Shown here: positions 47,392 through 58,212 of the stretch, in pieces | Layout: each line of letters opens with the position of its first letter | Position numbering within the stretch: the stretch's first letter is position 1 | Source: Undibacterium sp. Jales W-56 | GTDB taxonomy: Bacteria; Pseudomonadota; Gammaproteobacteria; Burkholderiales; Burkholderiaceae_D | Length of the DNA: 64,000 nucleotides | Assembly: GCF_025548535.1 (NCBI RefSeq) | Contig: NZ_JAJLQW010000001.1 | Location: 62,001 to 126,000, forward strand | Reading direction: 5' to 3' | The notes under the pieces: model-generated | The model's database searches: none | What the model was told of the DNA's origin: nothing | What the model saw: only the letters and a program-made list of their open reading frames with translations | Position numbers and translations under genes: made by a program

Positions 47392-49323
47392 ATGCCGAGC
47401 GCCGAACACGACTTGCCAGCCAATATGATGCCAGATCAGATTCCATTAGAGAGTCAGTCCATGCCTGCTACGCAAACGCGGTTCGCAGTTTGGTCGCATG
47501 TTGCGTGTTCATCCGCTATTGCCGGCATCGCGCACGGTGCGCCATTAGCCGAGACGCTGGCTGGTATTGCCCGTGAATGTGAGCGCGGGCTGCCCTTGGT
47601 TTCCTGTGCCATCTATTTAGTTGATCATGACAGCGGCAGCGTAAAAGTCGGTGCCGCGCCAACCTTGCCTGCAGACTATCTGGCCTCCGTTGAGGCTCTC
47701 AAAATAGACCCGCAATTGTGGATAGATATCCAGCGCATCGATAGTCAGACTGTCAAAAATACGCCGGCAGAGCGAATCCGGCATAGCTTCCATGATCCTG
47801 CTGTCGTGCATGGCATCTATCCCAGATTGATCGCCGCTATCCGTTCTGCTGATAGCAGTTTGTCGGGCATCTTTATCCTCTATAGTAAAAGTCCTGATTA
47901 CGTCCAGGGGCAATATCAAGATGGCGATCAACCAGGCTTTATTGATGAACGCATCCATCTGGCGGCAATTGCGATTGCGCATGAGCATAATGATGCCCGG
48001 CTAAAAATAATCGAAAGCAAATTGCGCGAAAGCGAGGCGAGCCGGGAGCGCATGGCGCTGGCGATTGAAGGTAGTGCCACGGGTATTTGGGATCGGGATG
48101 TCAGCAAGAATGAAATAGAATATTCATCTGGCTGGAAAGCCATACTCGGCTATGCCGGGACCGATTATTTATCCCGCAAAATAGAAGACAGTTACCTCCG
48201 TTTGCATCCTGACGATGTGGATTTTGTGCGTGCTACGATACAAAACCATTTTGATCAAAAAACCGACAGCTATGAAGTCGATCACCGCATTCGTTGTAAG
48301 GACGGTAGTTATAAATGGATCTCCAGTCGCGGTAAAGTAGTGAGTCGCGATGCGCAGGGCAAGCCTTTGCGGATGATAGGGACGACTACCGACATCAGTG
48401 CAATCCGGGCGATCTCCGATCGTTTGCAGCAGAGCGTTGATCTGATCACCTCATTGACCAATGAAATTCCAGGGCTGGTGTATCAATATCGTTTATTGGC
48501 AAGCGGCGAGGCGTTTTTTTCTTACGTTAGCGAAGGTGTTCAACAGATTTATGAACTCATGCCGGACCAGCTTGCGCGCGACATTTCCTTGCTGAATCAA
48601 CGTATCCATCCGGAAGATTTTACGAATTACCGCAATTCCCTGGAAATATCAGCGGCGCATCTGACGCCCTGGCAGCTAGAGTATCGCGTGCTGTTGCCGC
48701 GTCAGGGCTTGCGTTGGTGTTATGGCAGTGCGCAACCGCGTCGCTTGCCTGATGGCAGTACGTTGTGGCATGGTTTTATCAGCGATGTTACTGAGCGCAA
48801 GCGGATCGAAATCGAGTTGAAAGAATTCGCCACGATCGACTTTTTAACGCAACTGCCGAATCGCCGGCATTTTGTGGGGCGCATGGAGGAAGAGCTGGCG
48901 CGGGTTAAACGTATTGCCAGCACACGTACTGCCATCTTGATGTGCGACCTCGATCACTTCAAGCTGGTCAACGACAGTTATGGCCATGCAACCGGCGATC
49001 TGGTGCTGAAACACTTCGCGGCAATTCTCTCTCAACAACTGCGTGATAACGATATGGTCGGGCGCGTCGGCGGCGAAGAATTTGCCGTCATTTTGTCTGA
49101 TGCGACGATTACTGAGGCGAGCGCTTTTGCCAAACGCGTGCAGCAACAGATTGCTAATACGCCATTGCTAGTCGGGGATCAAGTGATTGCCCTTACCGTC
49201 AGCATCGGCATTGCTGCCATGAGCGTGGACGATGCAAGTGCCGACGCGGCCTTATCCCGTAGCGATATGGCTTTGTACCGGGCGAAAGAAAACGGTCGTA
49301 ACCGGATCGAGATTGCCAAATAA
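47392..49323 (+). CDS. GGDEF diguanylate cyclase with GAF and PAS sensor domains
   Basis: 643 residues. N-terminal GAF-like region (about 45-200), a PAS/PAC domain (residues 220-345, ending IGTTTDISA), a second PAS-like domain (about 350-470), then GGDEF (about 480-643) with an active A-site GGEEF near residue 561 and an inhibitory I-site RDND 5 residues before it. It should make cyclic di-GMP from GTP and be product-inhibited. The start is uncertain: ATGs at 47392, 47425, 47428 and 47461 are all in frame. No membrane helix, so a cytosolic sensor. Confidence 0.88.
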   Translation: MPSAEHDLPANMMPDQIPLESQSMPATQTRFAVWSHVACSSAIAGIAHGAPLAETLAGIARECERGLPLVSCAIYLVDHDSGSVKVGAAPTLPADYLASVEALKIDPQLWIDIQRIDSQTVKNTPAERIRHSFHDPAVVHGIYPRLIAAIRSADSSLSGIFILYSKSPDYVQGQYQDGDQPGFIDERIHLAAIAIAHEHNDARLKIIESKLRESEASRERMALAIEGSATGIWDRDVSKNEIEYSSGWKAILGYAGTDYLSRKIEDSYLRLHPDDVDFVRATIQNHFDQKTDSYEVDHRIRCKDGSYKWISSRGKVVSRDAQGKPLRMIGTTTDISAIRAISDRLQQSVDLITSLTNEIPGLVYQYRLLASGEAFFSYVSEGVQQIYELMPDQLARDISLLNQRIHPEDFTNYRNSLEISAAHLTPWQLEYRVLLPRQGLRWCYGSAQPRRLPDGSTLWHGFISDVTERKRIEIELKEFATIDFLTQLPNRRHFVGRMEEELARVKRIASTRTAILMCDLDHFKLVNDSYGHATGDLVLKHFAAILSQQLRDNDMVGRVGGEEFAVILSDATITEASAFAKRVQQQIANTPLLVGDQVIALTVSIGIAAMSVDDASADAALSRSDMALYRAKENGRNRIEIAK

Positions 49324-49469
49324 TTGGGCGGACCATCAAGCCTCCCGACATCACGCTTGCTGCGGCCTGCATCCCGGGAATTGCAGATACTCCCCATTTT
49401 TTTAAAATAAAACGGGCTTGGTCGCGCTGTTTTATTGTGAATTTAAAAAGTACTGAGATAGAGTATCGT

Positions 49470-50333
49470 TTAGCTCAGGCGGCGGTGCCTGACCAGGACC
49501 TGTTCTTTGTCCTTGAAATACGCGGCCAGTTTTTCCACCATGAATACGGAGCGATGCTGGCCGCCGGTGCAGCCGATGGCAACCGTCAGGTAGCTGCGAT
49601 TATCGTGTTTGAAACTCGGCAGCCATTTTTCGATGAATTGCCGGATATCGCGATACAACTCCTGCACCATCGCTTGTTCATCAAGGAAATGGATCACCGG
49701 CTGATCCTGGCCTGTCAACAGACGGAGTTGCAGATCGTAGTAGGGATTCGGCAGCATCCTGACGTCGAACACAAAATCCGCATCCAGCGGGACGCCGATT
49801 TTGAACGCGAAGGATTCGAACATCAGGGTCAGCGGCGAGTGCTGGATCTGGATGATATGTTTGATCCATTCGCGCAATTTGTTGGCGCTCAGATTCGAAG
49901 TGTCAATCACATGGGCGAGGAACTGGATGGTCGCCAGAATTTCACGTTCTTCCTGTATGCATTCGGTCAAACTGAGGCGATCGCCCATGGGCTGGTTTTT
50001 TTGCAGGCGATGCGATAAAGGATGACTGCGGCGGGTTTCTGAAAAGCGTGCGACCAGGGATTCGGTGCTTGCTGTTAAAAACAGGATTTTGACTTCATGG
50101 CCCTCGGCGCGCAGGGTTTGCACGGTATCCGGCAAATTGGTCAGCAGATGGGCGCTGCGAGAATCAATCGCCATCGCCGCCGATTGAATGTCTTCGCTGA
50201 TCAGGGTTTTGACCAGTTCCGGCAACAGGCTGGGCGGCAAGTTGTCGACGCAGTAGAAGCCTGCATCTTCGACGACATTCAGCGCCACTGACTTGCCAGA
50301 GCCGGAAATGCCAGAGATCAGTAATATGTGCAT
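49470..50333 (-). CDS. rapZ: RNase adapter protein RapZ
   Basis: A 287-residue P-loop protein (GISGSGKS, residues 8-15) with the C-terminal [10 protein letters not shown] motif. In E. coli it binds glucosamine 6-phosphate and guides RNase E to the sRNA GlmZ; here the target is unproven. It lies after hprK on the minus strand, in the order ptsN-hprK-rapZ typical of betaproteobacteria, and is convergent with the GGDEF gene. Confidence 0.95.
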   Translation of the reverse strand: MHILLISGISGSGKSVALNVVEDAGFYCVDNLPPSLLPELVKTLISEDIQSAAMAIDSRSAHLLTNLPDTVQTLRAEGHEVKILFLTASTESLVARFSETRRSHPLSHRLQKNQPMGDRLSLTECIQEEREILATIQFLAHVIDTSNLSANKLREWIKHIIQIQHSPLTLMFESFAFKIGVPLDADFVFDVRMLPNPYYDLQLRLLTGQDQPVIHFLDEQAMVQELYRDIRQFIEKWLPSFKHDNRSYLTVAIGCTGGQHRSVFMVEKLAAYFKDKEQVLVRHRRLS

Positions 50334-50386
50334 GATGTTGGGAGCAGGGCGTCTAAATAGGAAGGCACGAAAGCTTATTGTGCCAT

Positions 50387-51331
50387 TTATTCAGAATCCT
50401 CGTTCATGGCACGACGTTGACGTTCCATGAATTCCTCCAGCGTATTGATGCCGCGTAATTGCAGGATGGTATTGCGTACCGCCGCTTCTAACAGCACCGC
50501 GATATTCCGGCCTGCCGCGACCGGGATGATGACTTTACGGATCGGCAGTCCCAATACTTCCTGGGTATGCGAATCGATCGGCAGACGCTCGTAATGTTCT
50601 TCCAGTGTGCTGCGCCTGACCAGATGCACAATCAGTTTCAGGCGCATTTTGCGACGTACCGCGGTTTCGCCAAAAATCGCCTTAATGTCGAGCAAGCCGA
50701 GGCCGCGCACTTCCAGCAAATTTTGCAGCAAATCCGGGCAACGGCCCTCGATCATATTCGGTGCAATGCGCGAGAACTCAACCGCATCATCGGCGACCAG
50801 GCCATGACTACGTGAAATCAGCTCCAAGCCTAATTCACTTTTACCTAAACCCGACTCACCGGTAATCAGCACGCCGACGCCAAGCACATCCATAAACACG
50901 CCATGCATGGTGGTGCGCTGCGCCAGTTTTTTAGACAGATACACCCGCAAAAAATCGATGACTTGGGCCGATGGCAGCGGGGTAGAAAACAAGGGAATAT
51001 TATGATCATCGCAGGCGCTCAGAATCGCTTGCGGCGTCTCCAATCCCTGTGCCACGATCAGCGCAGGCGGCGCGCCGGCAATCAGTTCCTTGATCAGATT
51101 GCCACGCGATACCGTCGATAAGCGATTATAGTAAGCGAGTTCCTGATGCCCCAAAACCTGGATGCGCCCGGGGTGGATAAAGTTCAGGTGGCCGACCTGG
51201 TCGGCGGACGAAGTCGCATCGCCGGTAATTTGTTTGTCGCCGCCCGAGAAACCGGCAAACCATCCCAACTGCATTGCATCACGATTGTCATCGAAGATTT
51301 TTTGTATCGTCAGTTCGGTCAGTAATGGCAT
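50387..51331 (-). CDS. hprK: HPr kinase/phosphorylase
   Basis: 314 residues: N-terminal HprK domain, then the catalytic core with Walker [15 protein letters not shown] and the signature [21 protein letters not shown]. It phosphorylates HPr or NPr on serine and reverses it. Located between ptsN and rapZ, it acts with the nitrogen PTS. The 119-base gap to ptsN has no clear feature. Confidence 0.96.
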   Translation of the reverse strand: MPLLTELTIQKIFDDNRDAMQLGWFAGFSGGDKQITGDATSSADQVGHLNFIHPGRIQVLGHQELAYYNRLSTVSRGNLIKELIAGAPPALIVAQGLETPQAILSACDDHNIPLFSTPLPSAQVIDFLRVYLSKKLAQRTTMHGVFMDVLGVGVLITGESGLGKSELGLELISRSHGLVADDAVEFSRIAPNMIEGRCPDLLQNLLEVRGLGLLDIKAIFGETAVRRKMRLKLIVHLVRRSTLEEHYERLPIDSHTQEVLGLPIRKVIIPVAAGRNIAVLLEAAVRNTILQLRGINTLEEFMERQRRAMNEDSE

Positions 51332-51450
51332 GGCGGCTTACCCAATCTGATGGGTGATATTAAAAATGATAAAGAATGAAGCGATGCCTGAAGTGCGCTG
51401 AACAGCCTTGGTCCACGCAGAACGGCGGCTACCGCTTAGCATGCGCCTCA

Positions 51451-51924
51451 TCAGGATACCGATTGGGGATTGGGTTGCCAGGTAACGATTTTCTTATAAA
51501 TCGCTTCGGCGCTGGGTTCTGTATTCAGCGCATCGCGGAAGCTTTCATTCGATAGCATCTCAGCGATTTCCGAGAGAATTTCCAGGTGCTGTTGCGTGAC
51601 ATTGTCGGGCATCAAAAGAAAAATCAGAATGCTGACCGGTTCACCGTCAGGGGATTCGAAAGGAATCGGTTCTGCCAGGCGCACGAAGGCGGCAATCGGT
51701 GCTTTCAGACCTTTGATGCGGCCATGCGGGATCGCGACGCTATGACCCAGGCCGGTCGAACCTAAACGTTCGCGTGCAAACAGGTTATCAGAGACGGTAG
51801 AACGGGCAATGCTGCAGTTGTTTTCAAATAACAAGCCAGCTTGTTCGAAGGCTCTTTTTTTACTGGAAACTTCAAGATCCAGAAGGACGTTAGCAAGAGG
51901 CAGTATTTTTGCAATATTTGTCAT
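51451..51924 (-). CDS. ptsN: nitrogen-PTS enzyme IIA (EIIA-Ntr)
   Basis: A 157-residue phosphotransferase domain with the phosphorylated histidine H67 in VAIPHGRIKG. It links the PTS-Ntr phosphorelay to K+ and nitrogen control. In related genomes it follows hpf directly; here hpf is 24 kb away in the opposite orientation. EI-Ntr and NPr are not in the window. Confidence 0.95.
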   Translation of the reverse strand: MTNIAKILPLANVLLDLEVSSKKRAFEQAGLLFENNCSIARSTVSDNLFARERLGSTGLGHSVAIPHGRIKGLKAPIAAFVRLAEPIPFESPDGEPVSILIFLLMPDNVTQQHLEILSEIAEMLSNESFRDALNTEPSAEAIYKKIVTWQPNPQSVS

Positions 51925-51981
51925 GACACAAGATCGGTGTTACAGCGGGATAATGCCAGGCGCGGGGCGCAAGGCAGACAA

Positions 51982-51987
51982 ATTATA
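51982..51987 (-). promoter_or_regulatory. -10 box ahead of ptsN
   Basis: A perfect TATAAT on the minus strand about 58 bases before the ptsN ATG; the -35 is weak (TACGCA at 17 bases). The remainder of the 274-base gap to the GGDEF-EAL gene is AT-rich without other clear features. Confidence 0.4.
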
Positions 51988-52198
51988 GGCTTCTTTTCCC
52001 CGTCTGCGTAAACCTGTCCGGGCAGAGGAATAGAAACGATAAATTATTTGCTCAAAACGCAATAAATACGCAAAAACCTCATAATTCTGACGTATTTTTG
52101 ACGCACTTTTTGCTTATTTTTGCGGCAATTTACGTGATGTCAGATGGGTCTCTAGCATAGGCGGTTTGCTGAAAACGGGTAGTTGTGGCCCCCCATAT

Positions 52199-54898
52199 TT
52201 AAATGGCGTGAGTTTGCAGTAATTTCTCGAACTCGTCTTTCGGCAGGGGTTTGCTGAAATAGTAACCCTGCATTTCCTGGCAACCCGAATCGGTCAGGAA
52301 AAACATCTGATCGGCTTTTTCCACTCCTTCGGCGGTGACGCTCATGCCGAGCGCATTGGCCATCGCGATAATCGCCCGCGTCAAGATCACGGAATCTTGA
52401 TTCTGCGGGATGTCGCGGATAAACGAGCGATCAATTTTGAGGTTATCGATAGGGAAGCGCTGCAAATAAGACAGCGACGAGAACCCGGTGCCAAAATCAT
52501 CGAGCGAAATACTGACGCCTAATTTTTTAATCGCATTGAAGACCGGGCGCAGCACATCGATTTCACCCATTAACAAGCCTTCGGTGATTTCGAGTTGCAG
52601 CGCATTGGCTGGCAATCCGGTGTCATCCAGGACTTGCTGGATAAATCTGATCAGTCCCGGATCCTGGAACTGCTTGGGTGAAATATTCACGCTGATGACC
52701 AGATCCGGTACCAGGTTATCGCGCCACAATTTGGTTTGTCGGCAGGCTTGTTCCAGCACCCAGCGGCCGATAGGCAGGATCAGGCCAATTTCTTCTGAAA
52801 TCGGGATGAAGTCGTTCGGCGGGATCAGGCCCATCTCTGGCATTTGCCAGCGAATCAGGGCTTCGGCGCCGACGATCCTGGAGGTGTTCAGGCTGATTTT
52901 CGGCTGGTAATAGACCAGGAATTCTTTTTCTGCCAATGCGCGGCGCAGGTTTTTTTCCAAGGTATAGCGATGCTGCGCGCGGACATTGAGTTCCGTCGTA
53001 AAGAACTGGTAATTATTGCGGCCGGATTCTTTGGCGTGATACATCGCCGAATCGGCGCAACGCAGCAAGGTCGGCGCGTCTTCTGCATCATGCGGAAAAA
53101 TGCTGATGCCGATCGAGGTGCCGAGATGGTATTCATTGCTGTCGATCAGGAAGGGTTCGCGCATCCTTGCCAGTACGCGTTCGGCCAGCTCCTTCAGATG
53201 CAGAGCATTATCGAATGCTTCTGCCACGATCACAAACTCATCGCCGCCCAGACGCGCCAGCATATCGGTTGTGCGTATGCATGAATTCAGACGCGTCGCG
53301 ACGTCCTTGAGCAAGGTGTCGCCTGCCGCATGACCGGCGGTGTCATTGACGTTTTTAAAGCGATCGAGATCAAGGAACAGTACGGCGACCTTATGCTGGC
53401 TATGATGCGCGTTAAACAGGGCGTGTTGCAGGCGGTTGTTCAGTTGATGCCGGTTCGGCAGGCCGGTCAGGGCATCGTGAGCCGCAATATACTGCAACTG
53501 ACGCTGGGTTTCCCTGACTTCGGTGGTATCGGTAAATGAGATCAATACCGCGGTAGTGGCGTTATTGCTGACCTGACTGATCGGCAGGACATTCACTAGC
53601 AGCCAGGCGATGGAATGATCGCGCAACTCCAGGCCGACAGATAAATTCAAAATCGGGACATTGGTGCGGAACACTCGGGAGACCGGATCTTCTCCTATCT
53701 TTTGTTCGCTGCCATCTTCATTGATGATGCGTTTGAAATAGCGATGACGGCGTCCGGCATTCTTTGCATCGTCGTCCGAAATTTTTAAGATGCGCATCGC
53801 ACTTGGATTGCAGGTCAGGATTTGACCATTCGGCGCCACCACCATGATGCCTTCAGTCAGGTTGGTCACGACAGAGCGATAACGCTCCTCGCTCTCTTCC
53901 AGACTCTGTTCCATGTTCTTTTTATCAATCGCCAGCGCGATCAGGTCGGTCGCGTCTTTGATCAGCGCTTGCTCATCCTCGCTAGGACTGCGCGTGGATT
54001 GGTGGTACACATCGACTGTGCCCAGTACCGTATTAAACGCCGTGGTGATCGGCACCGACCAGCACGAATGCAGACCATGTTGCAAGGCCAGCGCCCGGTC
54101 TTTTAACCATAGTGGACTTTCGGCAATATCGGGTACCAGAATGATGCGGTTGTAATGAATCGCCGCGGAACTGGAGCCGTATTCCAGGCCCACCGGCACG
54201 CTCTCCAGGGCAGAATAGAAACTGTACGGCAGTGAGGGGGCGGCACCCAAACTCAGGCGTTGATTGTGCGCGTCGTACAACATGATCGCGCACATGCCCT
54301 CATTGTCGAGCAGGCGTTCCATGCGATCGCAGACATCTTCGAGAATGTGGGAGAGCGGTTTGTCCAGTGCGATCATTTCGAGAATTTCCTTCTCGTGATG
54401 CAATGCTTCGTGGACGCGGCTGGATTTTTGGCGGGTTACGTAATGCGGTGCGGTGATCGTCTGGGTCGCATGGTCGGCTGCGGCTGGCGTGCTTGCGTTG
54501 CGCTCTCTGAGCGTTAGTTGGGTGGTCTGTTTATTCTCATGCGTAAAACGGGTGGCGCGAACTTCAACCTGCCGGTATGTGCCGTCAATTTGGCGGCAGT
54601 GACAACGATAGGGCGTCGGCGCGCCTTGTTGTGCCAGCAGCTGATCTAATATCGGCGTCTGCTGGTCGGCAGCATCAGGAACGGACAAAAATTTTTCCAC
54701 TTTTTGTCCCAGCAATTGGCTGGTCGCAGTGGCTGCCAGCAAGTTCATCCCAGCCGGGTTCGTATACATCAGAACATCGTCGACAAATACGTAGATGGCA
54801 TCAGGATTGTGCTGTAACAACTCTGCATGCCAATCGCGTTGATCGACGCTGGTTTCTGGTGAAAGGTTAAGCTTGGCTATGGCAGTCACAACAATCAA
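52199..54898 (-). CDS. GGDEF-EAL protein with PAS and GAF sensor domains
   Basis: 899 residues. A PAS domain (about 20-140), a GAF domain (about 165-330), a second PAS (about 335-450), GGDEF (about 460-625) with intact A-site ARLGGDEF and I-site RTTD, then EAL (about 640-890) with EALIRW and DDFGTGFSSL. Both synthesis and breakdown of cyclic di-GMP are possible; many such tandem proteins use one activity. The start is uncertain: TTG at 54898 or GTG at 54889. The GAF domain resembles that of the GGDEF protein at 47392. Confidence 0.88.
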   Translation of the reverse strand: MIVVTAIAKLNLSPETSVDQRDWHAELLQHNPDAIYVFVDDVLMYTNPAGMNLLAATATSQLLGQKVEKFLSVPDAADQQTPILDQLLAQQGAPTPYRCHCRQIDGTYRQVEVRATRFTHENKQTTQLTLRERNASTPAAADHATQTITAPHYVTRQKSSRVHEALHHEKEILEMIALDKPLSHILEDVCDRMERLLDNEGMCAIMLYDAHNQRLSLGAAPSLPYSFYSALESVPVGLEYGSSSAAIHYNRIILVPDIAESPLWLKDRALALQHGLHSCWSVPITTAFNTVLGTVDVYHQSTRSPSEDEQALIKDATDLIALAIDKKNMEQSLEESEERYRSVVTNLTEGIMVVAPNGQILTCNPSAMRILKISDDDAKNAGRRHRYFKRIINEDGSEQKIGEDPVSRVFRTNVPILNLSVGLELRDHSIAWLLVNVLPISQVSNNATTAVLISFTDTTEVRETQRQLQYIAAHDALTGLPNRHQLNNRLQHALFNAHHSQHKVAVLFLDLDRFKNVNDTAGHAAGDTLLKDVATRLNSCIRTTDMLARLGGDEFVIVAEAFDNALHLKELAERVLARMREPFLIDSNEYHLGTSIGISIFPHDAEDAPTLLRCADSAMYHAKESGRNNYQFFTTELNVRAQHRYTLEKNLRRALAEKEFLVYYQPKISLNTSRIVGAEALIRWQMPEMGLIPPNDFIPISEEIGLILPIGRWVLEQACRQTKLWRDNLVPDLVISVNISPKQFQDPGLIRFIQQVLDDTGLPANALQLEITEGLLMGEIDVLRPVFNAIKKLGVSISLDDFGTGFSSLSYLQRFPIDNLKIDRSFIRDIPQNQDSVILTRAIIAMANALGMSVTAEGVEKADQMFFLTDSGCQEMQGYYFSKPLPKDEFEKLLQTHAI

Positions 54899-54955
54899 AT
54901 CTTGACGATAGAATAATGGTTTGCATACTGTACCCCATGCAGCACGTGGTCACAA

Positions 54956-55552
54956 CTAATTCAGATCAAATCGGACGAATACCAGCAATACGTCGCCATT
55001 TCCCTTGTTTCTGGAGAAGCGTGGCACGTAGGTCGCCATCAATTTACTGCTTTTTGTGCCTATCGAAGCCACAGGCAATACCGCTGGAAACGGCACGTTG
55101 GAGAAATAATCGGTGCGGCTGATCAGCAGCGCGGTATAGCCCAGACCGGCTTCGACATTGCTGCTCAGGGGGCGCATCCACTGATACACATAACCTGCCA
55201 TCCACTGTGGTTTGAAATGGGAATCGGAAATCACCATCCCGTACAACATCTCTTCATTATCCTTGCTATCGCGCAGATTTTTGGAAAAGCCCAGACCCCA
55301 GGCTTTCTCGTTCAGTTCGGCAATACGCTCAGCGGTATAGGTGCCGCGACCATGATGCGCATAGCCGGATAGCATCAGCGACAACTGGCCGTCATCGATG
55401 AATTTGTTGCCCTTGGCGAGCGCATCGGATTTGGTTTGTTGCCACCACGAAGTTTCCTGGACCTGTTGTGCCGCGGCTTGGGCACTCGCGCCCAACAGGC
55501 TGCCGGCAATAAAAAGGGGTGTCAGGTAAATTTTAAAAAAGGATTTCAACAT
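54956..55552 (-). CDS. pagP: lipid A palmitoyltransferase PagP
   Basis: An outer-membrane 8-strand beta-barrel enzyme that moves palmitate from phospholipid to lipid A. The recognisable parts are the His in SGYAHHGRGTY, the WGLGF strand, the catalytic Asp-Ser in VISDSHFKPQWMAGY, and the C-terminal VPFPAVLPVASIG and MATYVPRF. A signal peptide (FFKIYLTPLFIAGSLLGASAQA) fits start ATG 55552; the frame runs on to 55765 but only into queF. The ribosome site is weak. It lies 34 bases after queF on the same strand. Confidence 0.86.
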   Translation of the reverse strand: MLKSFFKIYLTPLFIAGSLLGASAQAAAQQVQETSWWQQTKSDALAKGNKFIDDGQLSLMLSGYAHHGRGTYTAERIAELNEKAWGLGFSKNLRDSKDNEEMLYGMVISDSHFKPQWMAGYVYQWMRPLSSNVEAGLGYTALLISRTDYFSNVPFPAVLPVASIGTKSSKLMATYVPRFSRNKGNGDVLLVFVRFDLN

Positions 55553-55586
55553 AGTAAAAATAAATAAAGAGACAATGGAACCAGGA

Positions 55587-56438
55587 TTACTGACGTGCAT
55601 TTCTGGCATTCGAGGGTTTTTGAGCGGTACTGAAATTGCTGCGCCAGGGATTGATATCGAGTCCGCCGCGCCGGGTGTAGCGCGCATACACCGAGAGTTT
55701 TTGCGGTTTGCAATGCTGCATGATGTCGGTAAAAATCCGCTCCACGCATTGCTCGTGAAACTCATTGTGATTGCGAAAACCGATCAGGTATTGCAGCAGA
55801 CTTTCCTGATCGATGGCAGGCCCGACGTAGCGGATTTGCACACTGCCCCAGTCGGGTTGGCCGGTCACCAGGCAATTCGATTTGAGCAGATGCGAGAGCA
55901 GCGTCTCCTCTACCGGCGCCGCTTGCAGGTCGGCTTTTAATACATACGGATTCGGGGTGTAACTGGTGACTTCGATATCGAGCCGGTCCAGCAGAATGCC
56001 ATCGAGCTCCTGCATGCGCAGTTGTCCAAACTGGTCCGGGGTCGTCAGCGAGACCTGCACCGGCGCGCCGAAGCCGGCCGATAAATCGGCTTGCAACAGG
56101 CTGATCAGCGCATCGGTGCCGGCCAGCCTGGTTTGATTGAAGGAATTCAGATACAGCTTGAAGGATTTGGATTCGACGATATGCGGCGAATCGGCCGGCA
56201 CCTGGATGGTCGCAATTGCGACTTGCGGTTTGCCGCGCAAATTCAGCCAGGAGACTTCATACGCGTTCCAGATATCCATGCCAAAAAACGGCAAGGTGCC
56301 GCGAATGCCGATTTCCTCACGCTTGCCCGCCCGGGCAATCGGAAACAGCAAGCTTGCATCGTAGTCGGATTGGTAGGTGGCAGGCTTGCCGAGTAGCGAG
56401 TGTTCCGGTGAATCTGGCGTCTGTTTTGGTTCTGTCAT
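55587..56438 (-). CDS. queF: NADPH-dependent 7-cyano-7-deazaguanine reductase QueF
   Basis: Reduces preQ0 to preQ1 in queuosine synthesis. It is the long, two-domain (YqfD-type, E. coli-like) form, 283 residues, with the catalytic Cys189 and Asp196 in [13 protein letters not shown] and the NADPH region [15 protein letters not shown]. It lies between ilvA and pagP on the minus strand. The other que genes are not in the window. Confidence 0.95.
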   Translation of the reverse strand: MTEPKQTPDSPEHSLLGKPATYQSDYDASLLFPIARAGKREEIGIRGTLPFFGMDIWNAYEVSWLNLRGKPQVAIATIQVPADSPHIVESKSFKLYLNSFNQTRLAGTDALISLLQADLSAGFGAPVQVSLTTPDQFGQLRMQELDGILLDRLDIEVTSYTPNPYVLKADLQAAPVEETLLSHLLKSNCLVTGQPDWGSVQIRYVGPAIDQESLLQYLIGFRNHNEFHEQCVERIFTDIMQHCKPQKLSVYARYTRRGGLDINPWRSNFSTAQKPSNARNARQ

Positions 56439-56531
56439 GATGCTTCAAATAAAAAGTAGTCCGGCCTGCGATTTTGTCAACCGATCATCTCTCGGGTTGT
56501 TGGGATGCAGGAAGATGATAGGTTCGCCTGC

Positions 56532-58067
56532 TTAGCCCAGAAATAATTGATAGGCGGGATTGCTGCTTTCGTCCCAGTAACGATAGCCGAGCGAGTTCAG
56601 GAATTCCTTGAATGCCTTCATCTCTTTCCTTGGAACCTGTAAACCAACTAAAGTTCGCCCATAATCGGCACCGTGATTGCGGTAGTGGAACAGGCTGATA
56701 TTCCAGTTCGGCGCCATGCTGTTCAGGAAACGCATCAGCGCACCCGGGCGCTCGGGGAACTCGAAGCGGTACAGCAACTCATTCTCAGCCAGCTCGCTCT
56801 TGCCGCCGACCAGATGGCGGATGTGCAATTTAGCCAATTCATCATGCGTCAGATCCAGGGTAGGGAAGCCATGCTTGATGAAGTTCCTGGCGATTTTTCC
56901 GGAATCATCGCGGTTCGTGACCTGGACGCCGACGAAAATATGCGCCGTTTTCTGATCGCTGATGCGGTAGTTGAATTCAGTCACATTGCGCGGCCCGACC
57001 AGTTCGCAAAAACGGCGGAAACTGCCGCGTTCTTCCGGGATCGTGACGGCGAACACCGCTTCGCGTGCTTCACCGACTTCGGCGCGTTCGGCGACAAAGC
57101 GCAGCCGGTCGAAGTTCATGTTCGCTCCGCAGGCAATCGTCACCAGGGTTTCGTTCTTCAGCGGTTTTTTATTCGCGGCGGCCCGTTCGATATAGGCTTT
57201 GCAGCCGGCGACGGCTAACGCGCCGGCCGGTTCCAGAATGCTGCGGGTATCCTGGAACACATCCTTGATCGCGGCGCAGATGGCATCGGTATCGACCAGG
57301 ATGATCTCATCGACGAGCTCCTTGGTGATGCGGAAGGTTTCTTCGCCGACCAGCTTCACGGCAGTACCGTCGGAGAACAAGCCGACATCGGTCAGCGTCA
57401 CGCGGCGTCCGGCCTTGATGCTGCGCGCCATGGCGTCGGAGTCCATCGATTGCACCCCGATGACTTTGATGTCTGGCCGTACCGCTTTGACATAGGCTGC
57501 GACGCCGGAGATCAGGCCGCCGCCGCCGATCGCGACAAAGATCGCATGGATGGGTTGCGCATGCTGACGCAGGATTTCCATGCCGACGGTGCCTTGCCCT
57601 GCGATGACATCGGGATCGTCAAAAGGGTGAACAAAGGTCAGCTTTTGTTTTTTCTCAAGCAAGGCGGCATGTTCGTAAGCGTCGCTGTACGATTCGCCGT
57701 GCAAGACGATCTGGACATTGTCGCCGCCGAAGGCCCGCACCGCATCAATCTTTACCGGCGGCGTGGTGGTCGGCATCACGATCACCGCCTTACAGTTCAG
57801 CTTGGATGCCGACATGGCGACGCCTTGCGCATGATTGCCGGCCGACGCGCAAATCACGCCGCGCTTGAGTTGCGCCGCTGTCAGATGCGCCATCTTGTTG
57901 TAAGCGCCGCGCAGCTTGAAGCTGAACACGCTTTGCATATCTTCGCGTTTGAAATAAATTCGGTTATCCATGCGATCTGACAGGCTGGAGGCAAATTCCA
58001 GCGGTGTTTCAAAGGCCACGTCATAGACGCGGGCGGTCAGGATTTTTTTCAGATAATCGGTCGTCAT
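56532..58067 (-). CDS. ilvA: threonine ammonia-lyase, biosynthetic
   Basis: 511 residues. Makes 2-oxobutyrate from threonine for isoleucine synthesis. The PLP lysine is in FSFKLRGAYNKM, the phosphate-binding loop in IGGGGLISGVAAY. The C-terminal 180 residues are two ACT-like domains (EERGSFRRFCELVG; FPERPGALMRFLNSM) for feedback control by isoleucine. It starts ATG 58067, divergent from the YqaA-type gene. Confidence 0.96.
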   Translation of the reverse strand: MTTDYLKKILTARVYDVAFETPLEFASSLSDRMDNRIYFKREDMQSVFSFKLRGAYNKMAHLTAAQLKRGVICASAGNHAQGVAMSASKLNCKAVIVMPTTTPPVKIDAVRAFGGDNVQIVLHGESYSDAYEHAALLEKKQKLTFVHPFDDPDVIAGQGTVGMEILRQHAQPIHAIFVAIGGGGLISGVAAYVKAVRPDIKVIGVQSMDSDAMARSIKAGRRVTLTDVGLFSDGTAVKLVGEETFRITKELVDEIILVDTDAICAAIKDVFQDTRSILEPAGALAVAGCKAYIERAAANKKPLKNETLVTIACGANMNFDRLRFVAERAEVGEAREAVFAVTIPEERGSFRRFCELVGPRNVTEFNYRISDQKTAHIFVGVQVTNRDDSGKIARNFIKHGFPTLDLTHDELAKLHIRHLVGGKSELAENELLYRFEFPERPGALMRFLNSMAPNWNISLFHYRNHGADYGRTLVGLQVPRKEMKAFKEFLNSLGYRYWDESSNPAYQLFLG

Positions 58068-58165
58068 GGAAGTTGAATGTGGTTCAAACGGTGGAAAAAA
58101 GCGCGCAGAAAGTTCGCAGAACGAGGGTAAATCATGGTCGAACGCGTTTTACAGCGGCCTGTCAT

Positions 58166-58171
58166 TATAAT
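58166..58171 (+). promoter_or_regulatory. possible -10 box between ilvA and the YqaA-type gene
   Basis: TATAAT in the divergent gap, part of the palindrome ATTATAAT (58164-58171), so the same bases give a -10 on either strand. No good -35 on either side. Confidence 0.3.
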
Positions 58172-58212
58172 GGATGCCATATTGACGGGCATCACAACAA
58201 CATTGGGACAGC

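Noticed and set aside
55553..55765. 71-codon upstream extension of pagP
   Set aside because: It overlaps the end of queF in another frame; the signal peptide starts at 55552.
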